Source: Clostridia bacterium (lineage in GTDB: Bacteria; Bacillota; Clostridia; Oscillospirales; CAG-272). From it: a DNA stretch of 26,533 nt. Positions 7,411 to 13,853 of the stretch are shown piece by piece. The notes beneath the pieces were generated by a model, which worked only from the letters and a program-made list of their open reading frames with translations, searched no databases and was not told the origin of the DNA. The translations under genes and the position numbers were made by a program. The DNA lies in assembly GCA_017451975.1 (NCBI GenBank), contig JAFTNI010000242.1, forward strand, positions 1 through 26,533. The letters are read 5' to 3'. Numbering within the stretch: the first letter of the stretch is position 1; each line of letters begins with the position of its first letter.

Positions 7411-7456
7411 GCAAAGGGAAGGGGAAGAAAAAATATGAAAAAATTCAAAAAAGCTA

Positions 7457-7485
7457 TTGACAAAAGCGAAGTAATATAGTATACT
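7457..7485 (+). promoter_or_regulatory. Promoter of small RNA 2
   Basis: TTGACA (7457-7462) and TATACT (7480-7485), spacer 17, with the same palindrome TATAGTATACTATA at 7475-7488. From 7474 to 7508 only one base differs from the first copy (7269-7303). Confidence 0.88.
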
Positions 7486-7491
7486 ATAAAC

Positions 7492-7678
7492 AGTTAGCAA
7501 AGGCTAACCTTGGCGAGCACCCGAGGTTGGCGTGCCTGCTTATTATGCCAAGCGGCGGCTTACTGCCAAAATTATGCCCGCGATGAAAAGCGAGCCTGAA
7601 GAAACTCCAAACTCCAAAACATACAGACAAACAAACAAAGCAACCCGAAGGTGAAAACCGCGGGTTGCTTTGTTTATA
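7492..7678 (+). ncRNA. Candidate small RNA 2 (tandem twin), about 187 nt
   Basis: No known family was recognised. It shares its promoter and its first 17 bases, including the GTTAGC-AAAG-GCTAAC hairpin, with the first RNA. It then carries a structured insert: CTTGGC (7509-7514) can pair with GCCAAG about 30 bases later, enclosing GCAC/GTGC, and a GCGG...CCGC hairpin follows. An unpaired stretch then holds two overlapping AAACTCCA copies (7602-7609 and 7609-7616). The end is a 15-base-pair perfect terminator stem (7633-7647 with 7661-7675). A 23-codon ORF at 7583 lacks a ribosome binding site. The closing long-range helix of 6S RNA is not visible. The layout is that of a stand-alone regulatory RNA. 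Confidence 0.7.
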
Positions 7679-7681
7679 CGC

Positions 7682-7709
7682 AAAAAGTGCACCGTGCGGT
7701 GCACTTTTT
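7682..7709. terminator. Bidirectional terminator between small RNA 2 and ireB
   Basis: A twelve-base-pair stem (AAAAAGTGCACC with GGTGCACTTTTT) around GTGC, with U-tracts in both directions. It ends ireB on the minus strand and backs up the small-RNA terminator on the plus strand. Confidence 0.88.
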
Positions 7710-7755
7710 ACTGTTACCTACTTGAAACAGTTGAGAAATTATGATAAAATATGAT

Positions 7756-8001
7756 TTAATCAACCAGATAATTGCGAAGCAAGCTTGCAAGAAGCTCGTC
7801 TCTGTCAACTTTGCGGATCAGCTTACGGGCGCCCTTGTGACTAGTGATATATGTAGGGTCCTCTGAAAGTATGTAGCCGACGAGCTGGTTTATAGGATTA
7901 TAACCTTTTTCGGAAAGAGCATCGTAAACTGTTTTCATAACAGTTTTGAGTTCATCGTTTCCTGTTTCTTCGGTTTGCTTATTGATTCCATTTTCAGCCA
8001 T
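7756..8001 (-). CDS. ireB: IreB family regulatory phosphoprotein (UPF0297)
   Basis: An 81-residue protein with the family core EKGYNPINQLVGYILSEDP and a following ARKLIRKVDRDELLASLLRNYL. In Enterococcus, IreB is a small cytoplasmic substrate of the PASTA-domain Ser/Thr kinase IreK and a negative regulator of cephalosporin resistance. The start was placed at ATG 8001 (AAAGGA upstream) rather than 11 codons earlier. The usual N-terminal phosphothreonine region (TxET-x-x-F) is not recognisable; only Thr10 and Thr13 lie in a similar acidic context. The usual partners ruvX/yqgF and the DUF1292 gene are absent, and the gene stands alone with its own promoter. The family assignment is firm; the phospho-regulation is inferred. 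Confidence 0.9.
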   Translation of the reverse strand: MAENGINKQTEETGNDELKTVMKTVYDALSEKGYNPINQLVGYILSEDPTYITSHKGARKLIRKVDRDELLASLLRNYLVD

Positions 8002-8040
8002 TTTGTGTATTCCTTTCGCCCATAATTTAAACATATATCT

Positions 8041-8069
8041 ATTTTACACCAAATGAAAAATTTTTTCAA
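8041..8069 (-). promoter_or_regulatory. Promoter of ireB
   Basis: On the minus strand, TTGAAA (8064-8069) and TAAAAT (8041-8046), spacer 17, about 40 bases before the ireB start. Confidence 0.75.
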
Positions 8070-8139
8070 CATATAATTTTAAATCTTAATAAAAATATTT
8101 AAAAAATTGCAATAAAAATATAAAAAGGAAGTAAAAACT

Positions 8140-8673
8140 ATGGAAATTTCCCGTAAAAAAATCACAGATGCCGAAATTCACGCCGCAGAAGCGGGCCTTG
8201 CCGCCGCCGTGGAAGCGATGAAAGCGGAGTTTTCGGAAAAATTTGCCGCTTTCGGCTGCGAGCTTGAAGCGGAATTTTCGCGCGATAACGAAAACCTTGA
8301 AAACGAAGCGCGCGAAACGCTCAAGGCTATGCCTATCGCAGAAGCCTGCGATTATTCCTTCGGTTACTCCAGCGGAGTGAAAATCACGGTAAAACGCAAA
8401 AAAGAGGAAGGCGAGGAAGAGCCCGAAGAGGCGATTTCTACAGAGGGCCTTTCCGAAGAAGAGGCAGAGCTTGCCGAAAACGAACGCATTCTCGAAGCTG
8501 CCAGGAGGGAAGCAGAGCGCGACGTTGCGTTCACGTCGATGTACTTCGTTCACATCTATAAGGCTTTCTGGCGTGAAAGCGTAAGCATGAGCGAAAACGC
8601 AGACGAAATGCGCGCAGACCTCGAGGAGTTTCTCGTGCGCCTTGCCGAAAAAGCGGAAGCAGAGGAAGAATAA
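8140..8673 (+). CDS. Acidic helical protein of unknown function
   Basis: A 177-residue, strongly acidic protein, mostly predicted helix. It has a coiled-coil-like Ala/Glu-rich region (residues 10-65), a short beta-like segment around 70-85 (DYSFGYSSGVKITV), a KRKKEEGEEEPEE linker, and a second Glu-rich helix pair (105-177). There is no signal peptide, membrane segment or recognised motif. AAAGGAAG precedes ATG 8140. Its stop codon overlaps the next start codon by one base (TAATG), so the two genes are translationally coupled and probably work together at the membrane. No function is proposed. Confidence 0.8.
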   Translation: MEISRKKITDAEIHAAEAGLAAAVEAMKAEFSEKFAAFGCELEAEFSRDNENLENEARETLKAMPIAEACDYSFGYSSGVKITVKRKKEEGEEEPEEAISTEGLSEEEAELAENERILEAARREAERDVAFTSMYFVHIYKAFWRESVSMSENADEMRADLEEFLVRLAEKAEAEEE

Positions 8674-9122
8674 TGGGTAAAGAATATATCTGGAAGCTTC
8701 CAACCGAGAACGGCGAAAAAGAAATAACCTGCCAGGCAGACGGCAATAAGTACCACATATATATCGGTGATGCTTTTGTTACGAGCGTATATAAAAATAT
8801 GTCCGGCAACGCAGACGTAGAGCTTACGCTCGGCGGCGTGCCGTGCCGCTTCGTTTCCTTTGCCGACACGCCCGACCTTGTGGTAGACGGCAAAATGATA
8901 GGCAGCGGCAAGCTTTATGAGGCGGAAAAATCCAGGCAAAGAAAAAATACTGCAACCTGGGCAATGGGCGAAATATTTATAGGTATTTTTGCGCTTGTTA
9001 TAGCTGTGGTGTGGGCAGTGCAGCAAGCGAACTTTGTTTCGCACATACCCGCATTTGCGGTATCCTTGCTTTTCATTATATTCGGCGCGGTAGAGCTTTA
9101 TAACCTTAATAAGAAGAAATAA
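8673..9122 (+). CDS. Membrane-anchored small beta-domain protein of unknown function
   Basis: A 149-residue protein. Residues 1-85 read as a beta-rich soluble domain with alternating strands (KEITCQ, KYHIYIGDAFV, DVELTLGG, CRFVSF, DLVVDGKMIGSGK). Two membrane helices follow at about 93-115 and 120-144, ending in a KKK tail, so the soluble domain is probably cytoplasmic. The VDGK-x-I-x-SGK pattern faintly recalls FAIM-like beta sandwiches, but this is a guess from spacing only. It overlaps the upstream gene by one base and is followed by a clear terminator, which defines a two-gene operon. Confidence 0.8.
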   Translation: MGKEYIWKLPTENGEKEITCQADGNKYHIYIGDAFVTSVYKNMSGNADVELTLGGVPCRFVSFADTPDLVVDGKMIGSGKLYEAEKSRQRKNTATWAMGEIFIGIFALVIAVVWAVQQANFVSHIPAFAVSLLFIIFGAVELYNLNKKK

Positions 9123-9125
9123 CGG

Positions 9126-9155
9126 AAATGCTCCACGAAATGTGGAGCATTTTTG
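9126..9155 (+). terminator. Terminator of the two-gene unknown operon
   Basis: An eleven-base-pair stem (AAATGCTCCAC with GTGGAGCATTT, loop GAAAT) followed by TTG. The U-run favours the plus strand, and the hairpin lies just before the xylanase gene's end on the other strand. Confidence 0.85.
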
Positions 9156-10526
9156 CTATCCTATAACTATTTCCTTCGCCCTGAAATCGCATCTGCGGTT
9201 GTCGAATCCCGTGTTATCGCGGCAGAGGCGGATTTTCTGCACGGTCTTTTTGCCGCCGCGCTCCGCTTCAATTTCATATTCGCCATAGAAGCCGCGGAAG
9301 TTGAGCCTGCCGCTTACCTCGGCGCTAAGGCTTGTGTTCCATTCGCGGTTGATAAGCTCGTCGAGCGCCTTGTACGCAGGCTTTTCGGAAAGGTCCTCGC
9401 GCAAGAGGCCCGAATGGTAGAGGTTTTCGTCGCCTATGGCGGTCTTGTCCGCAAGGTTCCACCATACGATGGCGCTCACGCTTCCCTCGGAGAACCAGAG
9501 GCGCATAAGTCTTTTTGTTACCTCTGCCTGAAGCTCCTCGTCGCGCTCGTCGTAGCCGTAGGAGGGGAGCGAGATTTCCGAAATGTGAATCGGCAAGCCA
9601 AGCGAGCCGTAGCACTCGAGCGCGTCCAGAAGTCGTAGCGGATTTGTTACGTGGCGCAAGGGGTGCCAGGGGTTACCTTCCCATTTGTATTCCTTTTCCA
9701 CGTTTGCGTGGTACTGTATACCAATTCCCTCTACTGGCACACCGCGCGAAAGAGCTTCTTTTATTGCAAGGTAATAGTAGCTGCGGAAGCCGCTGTAGTT
9801 TGCTTCGCCCAAAACCTCGTGCATACCCTCGTTCCAGAAAAGGCGGGAATGAGGGAAATATTTTTTTGCTAGGTCGAAAGCCCACTTTTCGTGCTCCTGC
9901 TCGTCGGTTATCTGCAGGTTGCGGCAGCCCATGCCCTTGTAGCAGTTTTTATATATGCGGTACATCTCGTTTATAACGTCCACGTCGAAGAAGTCCTCGC
10001 CGTAGCGCTCTGCAAGCGCACGCAGGCGGCGGTCTATCTGAATTTTCATCTCGCGGTTGTTCTCGGACATCCACGCGGGGTTGAAGGAGTTGTAAACGAG
10101 GCAGTGCCCCTTCATTCTTATGCCGTTCTCGCGGCAGAAGCGCACGCTTCTGTCCACCGCCGGACGGCGGAATACCTTTTCGCTATCCTCCGCAAAGCGC
10201 GGCTTGCCCTCTTGCGGCTCGAGCGCGTCCCAATAAAGCGGAACTACGGCGTAGTTGAATATCTTTTTGAATTTTTCCTCCCAGAGCGCGTTTTTTTCGG
10301 GCGTGGGGTAGTGGTCAAGGCAGAAAAGGTTGCACCCGAAGTTAAATTCGTGCGAAAGTTGCTTCACGCGCACGCGCACGTCGCGCAAAAGGTTACCCGC
10401 GCCGTCCTTGAAAACAAGCGCAAACTGCCCCTTGCGGTGCTCCTCTATACCGCGCGCTATCTTGCCCTCGGTGTAGTAGGAGTATTTATCAAATTCCTTT
10501 ATGACGTTTTCAAACTGATTTGACAT
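9156..10526 (-). CDS. Intracellular GH10 family endo-1,4-beta-xylanase-like glycoside hydrolase
   Basis: A 456-residue glycosidase. Residues 30-70 form the beta domain often found ahead of such enzymes (LVFKDGAGNLLRDVRVRVKQ then FNFGCNLF). The GH10 barrel follows: YWDALEPQEG (98-107), GHCLVY (140-145), acid/base Glu187 in DVINE, nucleophile Glu317 in HISEIS, and the WWNLAD segment near 359. About 60 C-terminal residues form another small beta domain. There is no signal peptide, so it should act in the cytoplasm, probably on imported xylo-oligosaccharides rather than polymer. GAGGT precedes the ATG. It lies 19 bases after a membrane protein gene and is probably expressed from that gene's promoter. 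No sugar transporter is nearby. The exact substrate is inferred. Confidence 0.87.
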   Translation of the reverse strand: MSNQFENVIKEFDKYSYYTEGKIARGIEEHRKGQFALVFKDGAGNLLRDVRVRVKQLSHEFNFGCNLFCLDHYPTPEKNALWEEKFKKIFNYAVVPLYWDALEPQEGKPRFAEDSEKVFRRPAVDRSVRFCRENGIRMKGHCLVYNSFNPAWMSENNREMKIQIDRRLRALAERYGEDFFDVDVINEMYRIYKNCYKGMGCRNLQITDEQEHEKWAFDLAKKYFPHSRLFWNEGMHEVLGEANYSGFRSYYYLAIKEALSRGVPVEGIGIQYHANVEKEYKWEGNPWHPLRHVTNPLRLLDALECYGSLGLPIHISEISLPSYGYDERDEELQAEVTKRLMRLWFSEGSVSAIVWWNLADKTAIGDENLYHSGLLREDLSEKPAYKALDELINREWNTSLSAEVSGRLNFRGFYGEYEIEAERGGKKTVQKIRLCRDNTGFDNRRCDFRAKEIVIG

Positions 10527-10545
10527 AAGTGTACCTCGTGGTATA

Positions 10546-11433
10546 TTACATATTGTTTATTATTATCCACAAGCATACGGCCAATAGCACGGGAAAAAGC
10601 GATATCATCATATCGAATAAAGATGAATCGAAGTTGCCGCGCAGAGAATTTTTTCTGAAAAGCACGAATTTACAGCCGTATTTCTCAAACGTTTCTTGCA
10701 TTCTTGCAAATTCTGCCATATAAACCGTCAGCAAAGAGAGAAGCGTGAACGATACCGCGAAGATGCGGAAAAGCGGCTCTGCCCAGCCCAAAAGCACGGA
10801 AGCCGTGAAATACAGGGAGAAAAATAACGTATATACCTTATTCAGCGTGTAGAGAGAGGAAAGCCCGAAGCTTCTGTGCAGCTCTTCGTACCACCAGAAG
10901 TTTTTTGCGCCATGCTTGCTTTTTTTGATCATTGTTTCGCTGATGTTTCTGCCGCGAAGCCAGCTATGCACACCATCGCGGAACATGACGTAGAAAATTA
11001 CAAATAAGAGGGTGGTGCATATGTTATAATAGTAGAAAGCGGGGGCGTTTTCGCTCGTAAGCCCGGGCTTGCTCATAAGCAAGCAGGAAAGCGCGGCTAA
11101 AGCTATGCCGACGGGCGCGAGAATTTTATAAGCCCTTTTGCCGTAGAGAAAAAGACTTATGCCCACGCCTAGAAGCGCCGCACCGATGAAACCGATGCCG
11201 CAAAAAGCTTTGTTTTGCGGCAAAACGGGCAGTTTTTTTAAAATCAAGCTGAAGATAAGTATGGCAAAAACCGTGGGCAGTACCGCTTTTGCGGTGAAGC
11301 GCAGTGTGCTCTTGATATTTTCCTTGAAATGTTCTTGCTTTTCTGCTTTCCGTTTTGCCTGAACGACAGGGTCTTTCTTTTCCGCGAGCCTTTTTTGCTC
11401 GCGCTTCTTTTTTTCTTTGTTCGGTTTGCCCAT
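10546..11433 (-). CDS. Membrane protein with Lys-rich cytoplasmic N-terminus, unknown function
   Basis: A 295-residue protein. The first 45 residues are almost entirely charged (KEKKKREQKRLAEKK...), a cytoplasmic basic helix. About seven hydrophobic segments follow, with further charged stretches around 150-190 (HSWLRGRNISETMIKKSKHG) and 245-275. No family was recognised. It is the first gene of a two-gene operon with the GH10 hydrolase, under a consensus promoter. That placement hints at a shared job, but the protein does not look like a sugar transporter and no function is proposed. Confidence 0.82.
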   Translation of the reverse strand: MGKPNKEKKKREQKRLAEKKDPVVQAKRKAEKQEHFKENIKSTLRFTAKAVLPTVFAILIFSLILKKLPVLPQNKAFCGIGFIGAALLGVGISLFLYGKRAYKILAPVGIALAALSCLLMSKPGLTSENAPAFYYYNICTTLLFVIFYVMFRDGVHSWLRGRNISETMIKKSKHGAKNFWWYEELHRSFGLSSLYTLNKVYTLFFSLYFTASVLLGWAEPLFRIFAVSFTLLSLLTVYMAEFARMQETFEKYGCKFVLFRKNSLRGNFDSSLFDMMISLFPVLLAVCLWIIINNM

Positions 11434-11456
11434 TTCCTCACCATCCTTATGAAAAT

Positions 11457-11486
11457 ATTATAGCACTGCGTGGGAACGGGTGTCAA
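11457..11486 (-). promoter_or_regulatory. Consensus promoter of the membrane protein - GH10 operon
   Basis: On the minus strand, TTGACA (11481-11486) and TATAAT (11457-11462), both perfect, with an 18-base spacer and a leader of about 20 bases. Confidence 0.88.
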
Positions 11487-11502
11487 GGGACGGGATTTTG
11501 GG

Positions 11503-11522
11503 AAAAACTTTTAGAAAAGGTT
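11503..11522 (-). terminator. Weak terminator-like hairpin after ktrA
   Basis: An imperfect A/U stem (AACTTTT with AAAAGGTT) lies 13 bases beyond the ktrA stop, followed on the minus strand by TTTTTCCC. It is weak, but it is the only candidate before the next promoter. Confidence 0.4.
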
Positions 11523-11534
11523 GATTTCAGCACA

Positions 11535-12185
11535 TTATTTTATTTTTTTAAGCTTTGCGGGGTTGGCTATGACCACGAGTGTCATTTCCTTTGTAAGCGG
11601 TGCAGAGGGATCAAGTGATACCTCTACGCGCTCTCCGTGGCGTATGGCGATAATATTAAAGCCGTATTTTTTACGGAAATTAAGCTCTATAAGGTTTTTG
11701 CCCGCCCAATCGTCTTTCACGTCTATTTCAACAATGGAAACGTCCTTGGAAAGCGAGAGAATATCCATAAAACCGGAGCTTACCAGATTTTTGGCAAGAC
11801 GTATGCCCGATTCGTTTTCGGGGAAAACGACCTCGTCTGCGCCCACGCGCAAAAATATTTTTCTGTGCATTTCGTTTGCACATTTTGCTATGACTGTTTT
11901 AACCCCTGCCTCTTTGCAAAGCGTTATTGCCATAACGCTTGATTCAAGGTTTGTTGCCATGCAAATTACGACAGTGTCTATTTCCGAAATACCAAGTCGA
12001 TCTATGACTTCCGAGTCTGTTACGTCGGCACATTTGCACACGGGCAGGAATGCCGCCGCATCGTTTACAATATTTTGCCTTTTATCTACGGCAATGACCT
12101 CCATGCCGTGGTTTACAAGCTCTTTTGCAACTGCCACGCCGTATTTGCCCAGGCCGAAAACGGCGTATGTTTTCTTTTTATGCAT
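11535..12185 (-). CDS. ktrA: Potassium uptake regulatory subunit KtrA/TrkA (RCK protein)
   Basis: A 216-residue cytoplasmic gating subunit. The N-terminal RCK domain is a Rossmann fold with GLGKYG (11-16) and Asp34 at the end of strand 2 (AVDKR), the position that sets nucleotide preference. The C-terminal RCK_C domain (about 135-216) is the part that binds cyclic di-AMP in characterised homologues. It forms a ring on the KtrB channel and opens it with ATP. AAAGGAG precedes the ATG. It lies 12 bases after ktrB in one operon. Confidence 0.93.
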   Translation of the reverse strand: MHKKKTYAVFGLGKYGVAVAKELVNHGMEVIAVDKRQNIVNDAAAFLPVCKCADVTDSEVIDRLGISEIDTVVICMATNLESSVMAITLCKEAGVKTVIAKCANEMHRKIFLRVGADEVVFPENESGIRLAKNLVSSGFMDILSLSKDVSIVEIDVKDDWAGKNLIELNFRKKYGFNIIAIRHGERVEVSLDPSAPLTKEMTLVVIANPAKLKKIK

Positions 12186-12197
12186 AATTTATCTCCT

Positions 12198-13556
12198 TTA
12201 TCCTATAATGATGTCCTCGGTGGGGTTGGACACTACGTTCTGAGTTTCGTTTCCGCTTCCAAGTGCAACTGCAAGCGAAATGGGGCCTACTCTGCCGAAA
12301 TACATTGTTACTATGATTATTATTTTTCCGAAAATACCGAGGCTTGGCGTAAGATTGCGCGAAAGCCCTACGGTTGCCGAGGCGCTGACGGTTTCGTAGA
12401 TAATATCTATGGCGGGGGCGTCTGTAACATAAGCAAGCAGTACGGTAGACGAGAGCAATATTACGAAGAACATTGCTACGACCGCAACTGCCTTGCGTAT
12501 TGAGCCGATAGAAATCGTGCGGCAGAATACCGTGGCGGTTCTTTTATTTCGTATCGTGGAAAAGGCGGAGCAGAGAAGAACCACCAAGGTTACGGTTTTT
12601 ACGCCGCCTGCAGTTCCGACGGGCGAACCGCCGATAAACATAAGTATGATGGAAACTATTGAGGAAGCGCTCGTAAGGTTTTCTTGAGGCACTGAAGCAA
12701 AACCTGCCGTGCGTGTTGTTACGGACTGAAAAAGTGAAACCTGAATTTTATCTGAAAGCGGAAGCTCTCCTATTGTGAGGGGATTATTATATTCAAAAAT
12801 AAAAATAAGTATTCCGCCACCGAAAATAAGCGCGAGTGTGGCGATTATCGCTATTTTTGAATGAAGTGTAAGATATTTGAATATGCGCTTGTTTCTTGAG
12901 GTGCGGTTTTTTATTACGCGGAGTACGTCCCACCAAACTACATAGCCTATACCGCCTAGAATGATAAGCGTAGATGTAACGGCGTTTATAAGCGGGTCTG
13001 ACGCGTAATTCACAAGGCTACTTTCGCCGATGATATCCATGCCTGCGTTGCAGAATGCGGAAACGGCGTTGAAAACGGATACCCATATGCCGCGTGCGCC
13101 GAAATCGCGCACGAAGACGGGCATATAGAGAAGTGCGCCTGCGCTCTCTATAATGAGCGTGCCGAAAAGTATGTTTTTTATGAATTTTGCCAGCCCCGAC
13201 ATCGTGTTGAGATTGAATGCGTCCTGAATGAGCAGCTTATCGCCGATACCCATTTTTTTATTGAACATAATCATAAAGCCAGACATTATTGTTATAATGC
13301 CGAGCCCGCCCACCTGAATAAGAAGCAGTATTACCGCTTGGCCGAACACGCTCCATGACGAGAAGGTTGTAACAGTTACCAACCCTGTAACACACGTAGA
13401 TGTTGTCGCCGTGAAAAGTGCATCAATATATGGCACGGGTGCGCCGCTTGCCGAGCTTATTGGCAGTGCCAGAAGAATGCTTCCTGACAGTATCGTTACC
13501 AAAAAGCTTAGTAAAATGACTTGAGTTGTGGATAGGGTAAATTTCCTTTTTTTCAT
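12198..13556 (-). CDS. ktrB: Potassium uptake channel subunit KtrB (TrkH/KtrB superfamily)
   Basis: A 452-residue membrane protein with the four pore repeats of the superfamily. Each has a filter glycine: TSTCVTGLVT (about 51-60), SAFCNAGMD (about 165), TTRTAGFAS (about 289) and SASATVGLSR (about 400). It moves potassium, coupled to the sodium or membrane potential gradient, and is gated by KtrA encoded just downstream. The mid-protein GGSPVGTAGGVK segment matches the flexible third-repeat gating loop. GAGGG precedes the ATG. The promoter is a perfect sigma-A consensus, with only a ~32-base leader, so there is no room for a cyclic di-AMP riboswitch. Confidence 0.94.
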   Translation of the reverse strand: MKKRKFTLSTTQVILLSFLVTILSGSILLALPISSASGAPVPYIDALFTATTSTCVTGLVTVTTFSSWSVFGQAVILLLIQVGGLGIITIMSGFMIMFNKKMGIGDKLLIQDAFNLNTMSGLAKFIKNILFGTLIIESAGALLYMPVFVRDFGARGIWVSVFNAVSAFCNAGMDIIGESSLVNYASDPLINAVTSTLIILGGIGYVVWWDVLRVIKNRTSRNKRIFKYLTLHSKIAIIATLALIFGGGILIFIFEYNNPLTIGELPLSDKIQVSLFQSVTTRTAGFASVPQENLTSASSIVSIILMFIGGSPVGTAGGVKTVTLVVLLCSAFSTIRNKRTATVFCRTISIGSIRKAVAVVAMFFVILLSSTVLLAYVTDAPAIDIIYETVSASATVGLSRNLTPSLGIFGKIIIIVTMYFGRVGPISLAVALGSGNETQNVVSNPTEDIIIG

Positions 13557-13594
13557 ATTTGTGCCCTCAACGGTGTGATTTAAGGTTTATCCTA

Positions 13595-13623
13595 ATTATA
13601 ACATATGAGATATTTGCTGTCAA
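13595..13623 (-). promoter_or_regulatory. Perfect consensus promoter of ktrBA
   Basis: On the minus strand, TTGACA (13618-13623) and TATAAT (13595-13600) with a 17-base spacer: all twelve consensus bases and the ideal spacing. Confidence 0.92.
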
Positions 13624-13663
13624 GTATGTTAGACCACCTGATATTTGCACTTTCGGAGCTTGC

Positions 13664-13722
13664 GGCGGTGAAAGACGGTTTATTCAGTTTTTTTGGTAGC
13701 AGTAAGCCGTTCCCCTGCCGCC
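13664..13722. other. Stand-alone structured intergenic element between ktrB and queA
   Basis: A GC-rich patch can fold as GGCGGTG (13664-13670) with TGCCGCC (13716-13722), enclosing ACGG/CCGT (13675-13678 with 13707-13710). It lies upstream of both divergent promoters, so it should be in neither transcript. It may be a decayed mobile or REP-like element. The rest of the 297-base ktrB-queA gap holds only the two promoters. Confidence 0.4.
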
Positions 13723-13784
13723 ACATATAAAAATCAGAATTGTTTTCGAAAAATTGATTTCCCTGAATATTTACATTTTGCATA

Positions 13785-13813
13785 TTGCACCGCGCGTGTT
13801 TTTGTGTTAAAAT
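13785..13813 (+). promoter_or_regulatory. Probable promoter of queA
   Basis: TTGCAC (13785-13790) and TAAAAT (13808-13813), spacer 17, with a TGT before the -10. An overlapping TATAAT (13813-13818) has no -35 at the right distance. Confidence 0.6.
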
Positions 13814-13853
13814 ATAATGAATGATTATTTTTTGAAAAAACGGTGCTTTTAAC

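Noticed and set aside
7306..7479. A 57-codon ORF in the first small RNA (starts MKRPNVNK)
   Set aside because: It runs through a strong terminator hairpin and into the second promoter, and its AAAGG site is inside the 5' hairpin. The shared Glu-Thr-Pro frame with a short ORF in RNA 2 is probably chance.
7437..7479. 14-codon ORF after GGGGAAG (MKKFKKAIDK...)
   Set aside because: It overlaps the promoter of small RNA 2 and has no transcript start upstream apart from read-through.
7552..7562. CGGCTTACTGC shared between small RNA 2 and the element upstream of ktrB
   Set aside because: Many 11-base matches are expected by chance within a 26.5 kb window.
9515..9976. Arg-rich plus-strand ORFs opposite the GH10 gene
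   Set aside because: These are composition shadows; the minus-strand frame has the complete GH10 motifs.
13557..13594. Cyclic di-AMP (ydaO) riboswitch upstream of ktrB
   Set aside because: The leader is about 32 bases, far too short.
13814..13853. PreQ1 riboswitch ahead of queA
   Set aside because: No C-rich hairpin with A-rich tail is present in the short leader.
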